A stretch of DNA of 64,000 bases, from contig CP136062.1 of NCBI GenBank assembly GCA_032622095.1, positions 2,172,001-2,236,000 of the forward strand, given 5' to 3'. The notes below the pieces were generated by a model that was given only the letters and a program-made list of their open reading frames with translations, ran no database searches and had not been told where the DNA came from. Of the stretch, positions 14,301 through 26,844 are shown one piece after another (the first letter of the stretch is position 1; each line of letters starts with the position of its first letter). Source of the DNA: Siphonodentalium dalli. Its lineage: Eukaryota > Mollusca > Scaphopoda > Gadilida > Siphonodentaliidae. The position numbers and the translations under genes are program-made.

Positions 14301-17300
14301 TCTATGGTAGTGCTGGCCGTTGTCAATATACTTCACAAAAATAATTTGGACAGGGTCGGACTTACATTTTTTGGTTAGGGTGGGGGCGAAATTTTCGCAA
14401 TTTTATTTTTGCGATGATTTCAACCATTTTTACTACCATGTATCTTTAGGACGTACTAATGATCCTCCTGAAAGAATTTTGTAAATCGGTTGAGAAATGT
14501 CCAAGTTACAGACCATCGAATATTGTATTCATACATTGGCTGAGGAGAAAGTGGTTGTGAGCACAACTCCTCCTAGACGACGCACATGAGCAGGATTTGG
14601 TTTATGTGAGCGTGTTATTCATAGAGAGAAGACGAACTGGTGCAATTTTTACCAAGATCAAAAAATATTTGTCCCTATTAGGAAGGGGGGCAAAAATTGT
14701 CATTTTTTATCGTCTCAGATTCGAACCAAAATTGTTGTGAAGTATCTATAGGACGTTCTGAGAGTACTCAAGAAAGAATTTTGTAAATCGGTTGAAAAAT
14801 GTAGAAATGTTGGCCCATTAATTCTTATCAAGTTTACAGAAGATGCACTATGGATTTAAATTCCTACAACCAATCGTCACTTTTTTGGTGTCATTCGATG
14901 GGGAATTGCTAGTACTTCTAAACGATTACCTATTTGCCGTATTATGTCGATGGAAGCCAGAGATAATCGAAATGTATATACTGAACAGCATACATATAGG
15001 CCTACATAGTAGAATATCGCCACAATATCTTACTAAAACCCTACTATATAATAAAGGGGCATCAATTGCGAACACAATCACGCAAAAATTAGCTCGATAT
15101 CCCGAAAATTGGCCGAGATATGGTGACTTTTCTACCCGCGTCACCTAATTCCGAGGTATGGGTGGGGGTCACACCAGAAGGTTCCAACTGAACACAGAAA
15201 TGTCAAGAAACCGTACTATGGACATAACAATCAATTCCGCGCGATTCCCTAATTATACTTCCATGTTTTACATGGAAGTATATTGTTTTTGTGATTTTTA
15301 TTTTTCTCTATTATTATTATTCTTTATTCTTCTTAGCAATTTTATAATGAGCATAGCTCAGTCAATACAAGAGTTAGAAAGCTAAAACTTTGTATGTATA
15401 TATATGTATACAAACTCTAGTGCTTAGGCCTATTGAGAATCATGTCCTCGCTTGATTTGCAGAGTTATCTCCCTTTATGTGAACAATTGGTGTTTTCAGA
15501 ACTCCGAAAATATAAGGAGTACAGCACTGAAATTTGGTCGATACATACATCTTGATATCCACTGAATCATGAGCACATCAAAAACTCTGTCCGTCTTTCC
15601 TCTCCAGAGTTATCTCCCATATATATGTCAACCTCGAAATGTTCTGATCGCCTGTTCTCACATAGCAAGAAAGATAGCTGGATTTAGTTTCTATGGTAGT
15701 GCTGGCCGTTGTCAATATACTTCACAAAAATAATTTGGACAGGGTCGGACTTACATTTTTTGGTTAGGGTGGGGGCGAAATTTTCGCAATTTTATTTTTG
15801 CGATGATTTCAACCATTTTTACTACCATGTATCTTTAGGACGTACTAATGATCCTCCTGAAAGAATTTTGTAAATCGGTTGAGAAATGTCCAAGTTACAG
15901 ACCATCGAATATTGTATTCATACATTGGCTGAGGAGAAAGTGGTTGTGAGCACAACTCCTCCTAGACGACGCACATGAGCAGGATTTGGTTTATGTGAGC
16001 GTGTTATTCATAGAGAGAAGACGAACTGGTGCAATTTTTACCAAGATCAAAAAATATTTGTCCCTATTAGGAAGGGGGGCAAAAATTGTCATTTTTTATC
16101 GTCTCAGATTCGAACCAAAATTGTTGTGAAGTATCTATAGGACGTTCTGAGAGTACTCAAGAAAGAATTTTGTAAATCGGTTGAAAAATGTAGAAATGTT
16201 GGCCCATTAATTCTTATCAAGTTTACAGAAGATGCACTATGGATTTAAATTCCTACAACCAATCGTCACTTTTTTGGTGTCATTCGATGGGGAATTGCTA
16301 GTACTTCTAAACGATTACCTATTTGCCGTATTATGTCGATGGAAGCCAGAGATAATCGAAATGTATATACTGAACAGCATACATATAGGCCTACATAGTA
16401 GAATATCGCCACAATATCTTACTAAAACCCTACTATATAATAAAGGGGCATCAATTGCGAACACAATCACGCAAAAATTAGCTCGATATCCCGAAAATTG
16501 GCCGAGATATGGTGACTTTTCTACCCGCGTCACCTAATTCCGAGGTATGGGTGGGGGTCACACCAGAAGGTTCCAACTGAACACAGAAATGTCAAGAAAC
16601 CGTACTATGGACATAACAATCAATTCCGCGCGATTCCCTAATTATACTTCCATGTTTTACATGGAAGTATATTGTTTTTGTGATTTTTATTTTTCTCTAT
16701 TATTATTATTCTTTATTCTTCTTAGCAATTTTATAATGAGCATAGCTCAGTCAATACAAGAGTTAGAAAGCTAAAACTTTGTATGTATATATATGTATAC
16801 AAACTCTAGTGCTTAGGCCTATTGAGAATCATGTCCTCGCTTGATTTGCAGAGTTATCTCCCTTTATGTGAACAATTGGTGTTTTCAGAACTCCGAAAAT
16901 ATAAGGAGTACAGCACTGAAATTTGGTCGATACATACATCTTGATATCCACTGAATCATGAGCACATCAAAAACTCTGTCCGTCTTTCCTCTCCAGAGTT
17001 ATCTCCCATATATATGTCAACCTCGAAATGTTCTGATCGCCTGTTCTCACATAGCAAGAAAGATAGCTGGATTTAGTTTCTATGGTAGTGCTGGCCGTTG
17101 TCAATATACTTCACAAAAATAATTTGGACAGGGTCGGACTTACATTTTTTGGTTAGGGTGGGGGCGAAATTTTCGCAATTTTATTTTTGCGATGATTTCA
17201 ACCATTTTTACTACCATGTATCTTTAGGACGTACTAATGATCCTCCTGAAAGAATTTTGTAAATCGGTTGAGAAATGTCCAAGTTACAGACCATCGAATA

Positions 17301-18694
17301 TTGTATTCATACATTGGCTGAGGAGAAAGTGGTTGTGAGCACAACTCCTCCTAGACGACGCACATGAGCAGGATTTGGTTTATGTGAGCGTGTTATTCAT
17401 AGAGAGAAGACGAACTGGTGCAATTTTTACCAAGATCAAAAAATATTTGTCCCTATTAGGAAGGGGGGCAAAAATTGTCATTTTTTATCGTCTCAGATTC
17501 GAACCAAAATTGTTGTGAAGTATCTATAGGACGTTCTGAGAGTACTCAAGAAAGAATTTTGTAAATCGGTTGAAAAATGTAGAAATGTTGGCCCATTAAT
17601 TCTTATCAAGTTTACAGAAGATGCACTATGGATTTAAATTCCTACAACCAATCGTCACTTTTTTGGTGTCATTCGATGGGGAATTGCTAGTACTTCTAAA
17701 CGATTACCTATTTGCCGTATTATGTCGATGGAAGCCAGAGATAATCGAAATGTATATACTGAACAGCATACATATAGGCCTACATAGTAGAATATCGCCA
17801 CAATATCTTACTAAAACCCTACTATATAATAAAGGGGCATCAATTGCGAACACAATCACGCAAAAATTAGCTCGATATCCCGAAAATTGGCCGAGATATG
17901 GTGACTTTTCTACCCGCGTCACCTAATTCCGAGGTATGGGTGGGGGTCACACCAGAAGGTTCCAACTGAACACAGAAATGTCAAGAAACCGTACTATGGA
18001 CATAACAATCAATTCCGCGCGATTCCCTAATTATACTTCCATGTTTTACATGGAAGTATATTGTTTTTGTGATTTTTATTTTTCTCTATTATTATTATTC
18101 TTTATTCTTCTTAGCAATTTTATAATGAGCATAGCTCAGTCAATACAAGAGTTAGAAAGCTAAAACTTTGTATGTATATATATGTATACAAACTCTAGTG
18201 CTTAGGCCTATTGAGAATCATGTCCTCGCTTGATTTGCAGAGTTATCTCCCTTTATGTGAACAATTGGTGTTTTCAGAACTCCGAAAATATAAGGAGTAC
18301 AGCACTGAAATTTGGTCGATACATACATCTTGATATCCACTGAATCATGAGCACATCAAAAACTCTGTCCGTCTTTCCTCTCCAGAGTTATCTCCCATAT
18401 ATATGTCAACCTCGAAATGTTCTGATCGCCTGTTCTCACATAGCAAGAAAGATAGCTGGATTTAGTTTCTATGGTAGTGCTGGCCGTTGTCAATATACTT
18501 CACAAAAATAATTTGGACAGGGTCGGACTTACATTTTTTGGTTAGGGTGGGGGCGAAATTTTCGCAATTTTATTTTTGCGATGATTTCAACCATTTTTAC
18601 TACCATGTATCTTTAGGACGTACTAATGATCCTCCTGAAAGAATTTTGTAAATCGGTTGAGAAATGTCCAAGTTACAGACCATCGAATATTATA
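8356..18694 (+). repeat. Tandem array B of 1388/1389-bp monomers
   Basis: About 7.4 monomers homologous to array A. In array A phase the monomers start at 9182, 10570, 11959, 13348, 14737, 16126 and 17515. The array begins at monomer position 565, exactly after the CTAG of copy 1, and stops at about monomer position 1180. All monomers share variants that set them apart from array A, such as AACACAATCACGCAAAAA instead of AACACAATGCCGCAAAAA. One monomer lacks an A near 10173, which gives its 1388-bp length. Confidence 0.97.
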
Positions 18695-18846
18695 TAATTT
18701 GGCTAATGAAGGAGCATGGGAGAGGGTGAGACCATATCGGGGAGGCGACGAGACCATGCCTGGTGGTGATACCATGTCGGGGTGGTGAGACCAGGCCGAG
18801 GGTGGTGAGACCAGGCTGACCGGTGGCGGATGTAAACGTCAGATTT

Positions 18847-18878
<32 letters not shown>

Positions 18879-18896
18879 CAAGTCCAGCGGAATAAT
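18695..18896 (+). repeat. G-rich linker with short tandem repeat and A29 tract
   Basis: This segment is present only in copy 2, between array and tail. It opens with GGCTAATGAAGGAGC, a motif that also starts sub-repeats in the tail. It then has about five diverged roughly 20-bp units built on GGTGGTGAGACCAGGC, and an uninterrupted run of 29 A at 18850-18878. In copy 1 the array is joined straight to the tail, so the linker and the end of the last monomer are missing there. Confidence 0.85.
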
Positions 18897-20713
18897 ATTT
18901 TTATTGCGTGCTCCAGATGGGAAGAGTGATTCGGACCGGAATATACCATTTATCAGTTTTTTGTCCCAACCGTTACCGATCTACAGCATGGACAAGAAAA
19001 TGACATATTTTTGGCGCCAATTCCAATGGGCTAATTGATGAGCAAGGTTAATGCAGGAGCGGATATACTGGTATCTCATAGGTAGGCCCCCGAAGTTTGA
19101 TAGCTCTACTATAACAGAAACCTGCCCAACAGCGAGCGAGGTTCGGTGGGTTCAGACTTTTTGCAAATTCCAACAAAAATCAAAGGGGGGAAATTGTCTA
19201 AAAAATGAATCATCGAGCTAAAAAAATTCTGAGTAGTGCATATGATAGATAGTATCCAAGCGCAACTTATTGATGTCTGCTTAATTTGCGCTAAGGTCGA
19301 ATGTTTACTCGTAGCGAGGCTTTATAATGTAAATAAGTTTTGTTAAGTGCTGTATCACTAACCTATTTTTCTCGCCAAATCCGACCGGGTTAATGAAGGA
19401 GCGAGCTAATGCAGGAGTAGGTACGTCGATATACTTCTGATAATATCCGAAAGTTTGACCGCTCTACTATCAAAGCAACCTGACCAACGGAGAGCTCGTG
19501 TTCAGGTGGGTTCAAATTGGCAAATTCCAACAAAAACCAAAAGTTGAAAAATACTTCAAAATATCAAATACGGAGTTACAATTTTGCTGATGAGCGGGTG
19601 TGATAGGGGGTATCAACGCCCAACTCTGATGCAATTGCTTAAGTTTCAGAGCAAGGGGTTTACTAGCGGCGACGCGATAGAGCGTAATACGCACTACATG
19701 CAGATGAACACAGCCTGCCATAGATATATGGCCAAACTCGAAATTCTTCAATATTCCCGTCAAATTCAAACAGGCTAATGAAGGAGCGAGTGAAATGCGC
19801 TAGCAGGTACATCGGTATACAATAGATACATCCTGTAAGTTTGACTGTCGTTGTTTAAAAGCAATCCGTTTAACAGAGAGCTTGCATCGGTGTGGGTCGA
19901 GGCTTTCGGCAAATTCCGTGACATGTTCTAACTTTTAAAATAAATGCGCAATGAGTTAATCAGGATTAAGTGCCCGATATTACATGCATTCACATGTTAA
20001 TAGGAAAATACCACCGGATGACTGTATACACTAGGACATTTATTAATATTAATATAATGCAGGGACAGGTACGTCGGTATACTGTCAGATTGCCCGCAAA
20101 TTTTGACCGCTCTGCTATAAAAGCAACCTGCCCAACGGAGAGCTCGGTTAGGGATGGTTCACACGTTTTGAAAAATTCCACCGAAACTAAATGGGAGGGG
20201 GGTGGAACTCGAATCCAGATAATGCAAAATTGACGAGTGGGTGTGATGGGTAGTATCTATGTGCAACTTTAGGGCGATTTTCTAAGTTTTTGAGCGAACG
20301 ACAATAGAATGTTGCACGGCCGTAGCATTATATTAATGATATATATCTTAAGACTTTCATGGCTTACAGTGGTATGTAGTATTTCGCTTATGTAGTGTGA
20401 GAGTGTTTGTTATAAATTAGCCGCCAGGGTTGTGGCGTATTGCATAATATTGGTATCATTATAACAATCGTAACAAGAGACTAAGGGCAGTAATCGCCAC
20501 GACAGTTTTAACAATTAAATCCGCATATATCATTAATAATTACCAACAGGTCGAAATTCTGAACTTACAATCCATGTCTATGATCTTTTTCTCATTCATT
20601 TCTTTTAATTATTTAATATATAATTGCCATATAATATAAAGATTGTGTTCATTAAAAATTAAATATTCCATGGAAGTATAAAATTTCTGGCATTTCAGAA
20701 ATTTAAATCCTAG
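18897..20713 (+). repeat. Tail of Helitron-like copy 2
   Basis: Collinear with 6531-8355, including all four internal sub-repeats and the AT-rich 3' part. Differences are scattered substitutions and short indels, for example around 20190 where a G-run and neighbouring bases differ. Confidence 0.9.
20681..20713 (+). other. Helitron-type 3' terminus, copy 2
   Basis: The stem AAATTTCTG (20681-20689) pairs with CAGAAATTT (20696-20704), followed by AAATC and CTAG (20710-20713). The flank TTTTATCTAAAG begins with T, as expected for an A/T target. Here the sequence continues into unrelated DNA, which fixes the element boundary. Confidence 0.82.
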
Positions 20714-20825
20714 TTTTATCTAAAGTTGTTATTTTCGCGGTGTTGTGCTAATATGAACGAATCGAGGAAAAATAATTATGTGTATAAAACAGTCAAACAA
20801 TATATGTTATAAAATATGTTATTAA

Positions 20826-22915
20826 TTGTGTTGGTTGTTGCAAACCGAGCATAATCAAGATGGCTATCTGAGCAATTATTGTGAGACGATAAAAACAATG
20901 GATTTTAATACATTTGAGAGGGTGAAAATATTATTTTCTTTTTTTTTGTCCCTTTCTGTGCCAAGAACTGCTAGAATAATTAATAATTTCATACAACATT
21001 ACAACCAAAAAATAGCTTATTGTCTTGGCTATATGATAGGAGCTTCAGTTCTAGCATAAAGTTGCGTTAACGTTTAAATTGTATAATATAACATCATACC
21101 CCCATATATTATAATGAAGAATAAAGCAGTCACAAATATTCCGCCTAATAAAAACATTAGTTGATGTTGATATACACTGTGATCCACTTAACCAGGGAGT
21201 AATCAACTGGATTTAGGCAACAGTGTTAAGAGATATGGTGGTCAGCTTTAACTTGGTTATGAACCCATGACCCAGAACTCATCTCAGCCGAATGTTTCAT
21301 TGGTCAACATGAATGACATGAAAGTTCTCAAATATAGAACATTATTTACGTTAAATAATTCACTCGAGGCGAGATAAGTTTAGGTAAGTAACTGGTTCGC
21401 TATAACGCTCACTCGTTTCTTATCGTCGTCTCTCACTTCTCGTGAATTATTTAACGTAATTCTCGGAACTAATTGATTACTCTATTTATTACACTCCTAT
21501 ATCAATTTTGTTCGTCAAATACGATTAAAACAGCCATAATTAATGCATGAAAGTCCCGATGTGGAGAAAGATCAACTATCGAAAATTCAGTCTAGATCAG
21601 TAAGCGACGTAACGTCAATGACGTCATGAGAAATGACATAATTCACTAGTGACATTACCAATTTTAATTAACGGCGTTTCCAATGGAAATCGCGAATAGG
21701 AGTGTAATAAATAGAGAGTAATCAATTGGTTTCGATGATTACGTGACATAATTCACGAGGGGAACCGGGACTGGTAAAACCCGAGTGAGCGAGCGAACGA
21801 TGGTTTTACCAATAGGACCGGCTACCCGGGTGAATTATGTCACGTAATCATCGAAACCAATTGATTATTCTGTTTATTACACACTTTCAACCACTAAAGG
21901 TTGCTAATTCTAAAGAGAAGATGTGACAAAATAAGCCCAGATTAGCTGATTCTCCCACTTTGAACCCCAACGCACAGTTGCACGTGCAGTTACGCGGATG
22001 GACACATACTTTAAATAATTGTGACGTAACGATACCGATTGACCTCATTATTTTGATTTACTTTGGTGCGATTCATTTTTAAAGTATCGGAAATTACAGG
22101 ATATTTTCTGTCAAAATTGTGTTTATTCTGACCGAACAATCATGGCACTTGGAACGGGATCTTGTGAAGATTCTGATGGTGTGTGTAAATAATGTTGGTT
22201 CATACAGGAAATGTTATGAAATCGTGCTAAAAGTAGAAAACTAAGTTTCGAAGTGACGATATTTTAATTATCGACGTAAACAAACAATCGAAGAGTAACA
22301 CGTGGAAATTCAGCTCGGAACTGGATAAATTTATTGTTCACATGGAATTTTTTATAGTTCATTTGACTGGAATATGACATCGTCCGGATCATCGGAGTCC
22401 ATAATAGGTAAGATTCTTCTTCATTTTACCGGTTTATTAACTGCTTCTGCATCATCGTTGGCAGTTCGTTTCTGTTCAACTTCAACCATGTTTGAGCCGT
22501 AGAAAGTGAAAATAGTTCCGGCGCAGGGCGGGACTGTCAAAAATCGCGTGCTCTCACCGGTGACGTAATTCATAGGTGTGACATTATCACTTTTAATTCA
22601 CCAAGAAATCCTTATAAATCACGGCTAAGTGTGTAATAAAGAAAAATTATTTATGGGTAGTTGCCTTTCTAAATGAAAATAATCATTAAATTTCACGAAT
22701 CAAGTCTACTGCACTTTTGAAAATAATCTGTTTTAAATGTTTCTTGCCATAAAAGTAAAGTAAATGTGATTACAATTTCCAACGGGTCAATGGTTCTTAT
22801 ATATTGCGTCACAATAATCGCTTGTACCAAATTTCACAAAGAAATTCCTGATGACAAATTTTGAGAAAATCCATTTTGAATTACCAGGAAATTTTGGCAA
22901 AACGTGCGTCTGAGG
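20826..22915 (+). repeat. Dispersed repeat family F, copy 1 (split by a foldback element)
   Basis: The two halves 20826-21347 and about 22641-22915 match 52440-53400 (opposite strand) and 51555-52440. The pieces rejoin at an AATATAGAA...ATTATTTATGGGTAG site when the insertion at 21348-22640 is removed. Fragments also lie at 30190-30300 and 56640-56760. No ORF is conserved among the copies; the class is unknown. Confidence 0.75.
21348..22640. mobile_element. Foldback element with nested palindromes
   Basis: There are three inverted-repeat levels. First, ACGTTAAATAATTCAC (21348) pairs with its complement ending at 21456. Second, 21465-21502 is inverted at 21694-21735. Third, 21702-21780 pairs with 21802-21883 in about 80-bp arms around a 21-nt loop. 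A unique body follows and ends in GTGTAATAAA, repeating the head motif. It interrupts family F, which shows it is an insertion. Confidence 0.7.
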
Positions 22916-23230
22916 GTGTTTGGACAAAGGTTATCAATTTTAGCTATTCGCGAATTTTATACAAGATCATTTGGTGTTAAACAAAATATGTACGATCTTG
23001 AGTGTTCCATACAAAGAATTGTTCGGATTTGCCCAAGATCGTGAACATTTGGGAAAATAGTTTGCGCTCCAAAATACACCTATACTAATGATATTCGCTT
23101 TTGAATTTGTCCAGGTAACTCGTTGAGTATAAATGTTCTATATCTGAGGTATTTAGTACTGATTTTAGAGCTGAGCATTATTTAAGCAGCCCATCTCCGC
23201 AGGATATGATCAATATAGCTAGGTTCAGAT
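22916..23230. other. No recognisable feature
   Basis: AT-rich sequence between the end of a family F copy and a decayed coding-like patch. Two short CAAGATCGTGAACAT-type motifs occur near 22990 and 23036; nothing else was recognised. Confidence 0.5.
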
Positions 23231-23237
23231 GTGGAAG

Positions 23238-24140
23238 TCACCATTTACCCATTGAGACTAGCACATGGACAGATTCCAGACTTTTGTAACTTTTGGCAGC
23301 GGTCACGTTATCCCCAGATTTAGGAATATTGCATTCTGGGGAGGATTGGTCGGAAACATTTTTGGCCGTTTTTTGGAGGTTGCTTGAAGTGTGGACTTCC
23401 CTTCTTTTTCTTGGAAAAGGGTTTTCCCAAGAATTGGGCCACATATATCTCCTGGCCGGTCTCATGCAGTCTTATAGCTGTCGGTTGGTACTTGGATGTC
23501 CAACCAAAGAGCAGATTGTCAATACACTCAAGCAATCCAAACTGAAGGAACTGCGACGTGTCCTGTGACATCAATTGTTTGAATGCCTCCTATAATAAGG
23601 CCGGCTTGTCTCCCTTAGAATCCGCTTTCTTGGTTTCGGCAACCGGATCAGCGGGGTTTTACTCCTCCCGTTGTTTTGACTTGCCATCATTTGCGGAAAA
23701 ATGACTTATTTTTGGAAATCGTGTGCTATCGCCAGTTTTCTTAGGCTGGCTACTGTCCGATTTCCTTTCGTGTCCGTTCGGATCACTTTAGTCGGTGAGG
23801 GCTCGCCCGTCATGTGGAGATTTTTGTCTTTTCCGGCAGCCGTTGCGACAGGATTGAATGCTCTGCGGCTATATTTTTGCTCGGTGTTTTGGGTGTAACT
23901 ATCCTTGGCCCGGGACAATTCAATAGTCGTATTGGACTGTGGGTTTTCTGAGGCCGGGACTGTCTACAGTACTGGCCTCAGTAGACTGCGCGTTATAGTT
24001 TTCTTTTTGAGAAGTAATGGACGACATATTGCTGCAATTAGGCTGCATACTATATTTCATTGACCTGGGATGATTCATTAGTCGTATTGGATTGCGGATT
24101 TTCTTACTTTCGTGGACACGGGAGGCTCCAGCGCTGCCGC
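23238..24140 (-). pseudogene. Decayed coding-like region of unknown family
   Basis: The minus strand shows overlapping open stretches (23706-23918, 23320-23574, 23238-23465) in shifting frames. Composition is less AT-biased than the surroundings, and the tracts look peptide-like, with lysine-rich KKKK and a proline/glutamine-rich end. Nucleotide segments reading AATCCAATACGACTA-like recur near 23925 and 24085, so part of the region is internally duplicated. A retroelement ORF1/gag remnant would fit, but no diagnostic motif was recognised and the function is unknown. Confidence 0.3.
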
Positions 24141-25635
24141 TGGACGGGGTGCCTGAACCCGGTCTTGAGGGGTTTCCCCTTACTTTAAAAATATTTTATT
24201 GTGAATTATTCAATTTACAAAGGGGTTGAGGTACAAGTTACGGAAACTTACATGAGACTCCTCTCCCGATACAAGGTTGATTTACAGTATTTGTTTACAA
24301 GATGACAGAGTATTTACATTTGTGGTGTGTTACATAACTGCAAAAAGATAGAAGTTACAATGGTAAGAGTATGAACTGTGAGGTTTTCTGTCGTGTGTTA
24401 TTGCCCGCCGACTCTCTTGATTCATATGATATGAGGACGGACCGGGCGTCTAATCCTTATACTTATGTTGCTATAATTATATGACGGTATATTATCGGGC
24501 AATCAATCCTGATTAAAGCGTGCATGTTGTCGCAGCTATATATAAGACTGAACAATGCCAAATAAGTTTTTGTTTCTTTGAAGGGTTTCATCAGGAATAT
24601 CTCATAGCAGTTGGTTCCAGTTTGATATTCGTAAATTATGTTGTCCCGATTACAGAAAAGTGTATGTCTCTGTTTCTCGTTTAATTGGTTTCCCCTTCGT
24701 GTGTCTTTGTCGACACAGGGCATTCTTTCTGGAACGTGTATGGTTTGGAGCTTGTGATGCGACTCACTCGTATAGATGCCATAGTTCTAGATGAGAAGCT
24801 GGTGGCTAATTAGACGGATCCAATTTGCAAACCGCACGGTAATCCGATATGGCTAATTAGCAGAAGCCAATTAGACGATACAGACCCTAAGTGCTGTTGT
24901 TCGTTTTTTTCTGAGGATGGCCCTTGGTGCTAAGACACCGTGTTGTCTTACCAAGAAATTCACGAACAAGCATTCGAACATTGAACACTAATTACAAAGT
25001 AGGTGCGAGTTGTACAGACGCTCGAATTGTCAGGTTTTCTGTTGCTCAATTATAAACTGCAATTTAAATGGGTCGAACACAATAAATCTAATTTCGATGA
25101 AAATGCAGTACATAGAACTAATTTCGTCAGTGTTACTTCGTTTTCTCACGCATAAATTAATACAAATAATATTTTAAATAATATTTTAGTTCCAGAATGT
25201 TCTGCTATTGAGCTGAACACTATAGTAAGTGAGCCCCCCCCCCCCCCATGCAACTTTTGCTGCTGTGGGAGAAACCGAAGGTAATATTGACGAAATGCGC
25301 ACGGACGCGGTGACACGCCCCCAACTTTGGTAACAAATATTCAACATGTGGTTGGAAGTTTCAAGCCTAAGACACCATCAGTTGAAGATTCCGCATCGAA
25401 ATAGGTTGCAAAAACTGAAATAGGTCTATTGGGCAACGTATTTCAAAGCATTAAAGATTTTAAAAAGTACACCGTTCTAGTATTTAATCATCATTGTTTT
25501 GATAAGTAAGCATGCGTGACTTTAGATAAATTGTTATTATACCACGATCGCCTATCTTACTATATAAATAAAGCATTCTGTTTAAATTTTACATTTAATC
25601 AACACCAGTCCTGTTTATTATACGTGCCTACTGTT
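24141..25635. other. No gene recognised; C14 tract
   Basis: AT-rich noncoding sequence with an uninterrupted run of 14 C at 25234-25247. Short direct repeats mentioning GGCTAATTAG occur near 24806 and 24850. No exon or RNA gene was recognised. Confidence 0.5.
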
Positions 25636-25990
25636 GATTAAACTTCGCAGAGTGGATTAAACTTTCTCCATACAATTTGAACGGAAAAGTGTTTATCCAT
25701 CGCATTGTAAAGATCGTGGAATAAACTTCGCAGAGTGGATTAAACTTTCTCCATACAATTTGAACGGAAAAAGTGTTTATCCATCGCATTGTAAAGATCG
25801 TGGCATAAACAAAATATACGCATAGTGTTTCTGAATAACAAATTTAATCCACTCGTGGGATTGGCGATTTACACCACTCGCTCAAGCTCGTGGTGTAAAT
25901 CGCCAATCCCACTAGTGGACTAAATTTGTTATTCATCGCATTGCGTATATTTTAATCCACTCTGCGAAGTTTATGCCACGATCTTTACTA
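25636..25990. repeat. Foldback element with 85-bp tandem duplication
   Basis: Two near-identical units of about 85 bp start at AAACTTCGCAGAGTGG (25639 and 25724). A palindrome follows with about 49-bp arms, 25832-25880 against 25887-25935, and a 6-nt loop. Outside it, the tandem unit recurs inverted at 25940-25988. This whole block can fold into one long cruciform. Confidence 0.82.
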
Positions 25991-26047
25991 TGCGTATATT
26001 CTATATTTAATACACAGGCGAGCAACTGCTGCTTACCTGATAGCGGA

Positions 26048-26496
26048 TTAACCCATTACCCAACAAAGCGGCCAAAAACGCCCAAATAAAGCTTCAACAG
26101 CCTAAAATATCTTCGGTCTGTCTCAATGACACCATACAAATATGGATATCATTGGAACCGGTTCATTGACCACATTGTGATGGTTACAGTTATGCCCTGT
26201 GCCAATGCATTCTGTTATATATGCGAGTATAGGTCGCCTCGCATATATAAGAGAATGCATTGGCCTAAAAAAAATCTTTTTTACCATTTTTTCTTACATT
26301 CTTTAACAATTTTATAAATTTTTCTTACATTTTTTAACAATTTTTATAATATTTTTCTACATTCTTTGACAATTTTATCATTTTTAATATGTATTAAGCC
26401 AATGCATTCTCTTATATATGCGAGGCGACCTATGGTCGACTCGCATATATAAGAGAATGCATTGGCACAGGGCCGTTCTGTTGGGTAAAGGGTTAA
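26048..26496 (+). mobile_element. TTAA MITE family P, copy 1 (piggyBac-like)
   Basis: The ends are TTAACCC(A)TTACCCAACA and its complement TGTTGGGTAAAGGGTTAA, so a TTAA duplication flanks a CCC-starting inverted repeat, the piggyBac-type arrangement. Two long hairpins with 27-bp arms lie inside at 26201-26263 and 26399-26465, separated by an AT-rich spacer built on ACATTCTTTAACAATTTTAT repeats. No transposase is present. Confidence 0.82.
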
Positions 26497-26844
26497 GGGT
26501 TTCATGCAGATCTGATGATAATTTGAGAGGCGATTGTTGGCAACATGCAACCGATCTCATGAATGAGTTCAGAACGTGGGTTCAATATACTTGTTGCTAA
26601 AGCAATAAGAACACCAAAGTAACCCTTCCGGTCACCTTGCATCAACCCTTAATCCATCGATATCTTACTTTCAAATAGGCACGACCTTGCATTAGCTTGG
26701 GCTTAAGATGTTTACCGTGCGGTCGATAGTCCATAGAATAAATCAAGGGGTACCAGGTATTTACTCGCGCCGACGACATCTGCGGTATCACTTGTGTAAG
26801 GAAGGTGTAAATTTGTACAGGCTAACACAGTCACATTCAGTATT
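26497..26844 (+). promoter_or_regulatory. Upstream region of the PAN-CTLD gene
   Basis: Between MITE P copy 1 and the exon 1 ATG. No convincing TATA box was identified; a TCACATTCAGT stretch 12-15 bp before the ATG could act as an initiator-like element. If transcription starts here, the promoter lies within about 350 bp of a TTAA MITE. A 5' UTR intron cannot be excluded. Confidence 0.25.

Larger units (their letters stand above)
8356..20713 (+). mobile_element. Helitron-like element, copy 2
   Basis: This copy comprises array B (8356-18694), a 200-bp linker, and a tail homologous to 6531-8355, ending in the same hairpin and CTAG at 20713 followed by TTTTATC. If its 5' end lies at the junction with copy 1, the sequence starts TTTT TCTCTATTATTATTA, and TCTCTA resembles the 5' starts described for many Helitrons. 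The alternative is that copy 1 inserted at an A/T site inside a larger array B; the window cannot exclude this. No Rep/helicase ORF is visible. Confidence 0.68.

Noticed and set aside
190-18163. Recurring 72-, 75- and 101-codon ORFs in every 1389-bp monomer
   Set aside because: They overlap on opposite strands and recur only because the monomers are near-identical. They have low-complexity or AT-driven composition and no start context or motif.
1-18694. CRISPR-like direct repeats
   Set aside because: Units are 1389 bp with no spacers, in a eukaryotic context.
22142-22410. Two short ATG starts followed by GT donors (near 22142 and 22376)
   Set aside because: They lie inside a foldback element, encode about 12 residues each, and have no downstream exon in support.
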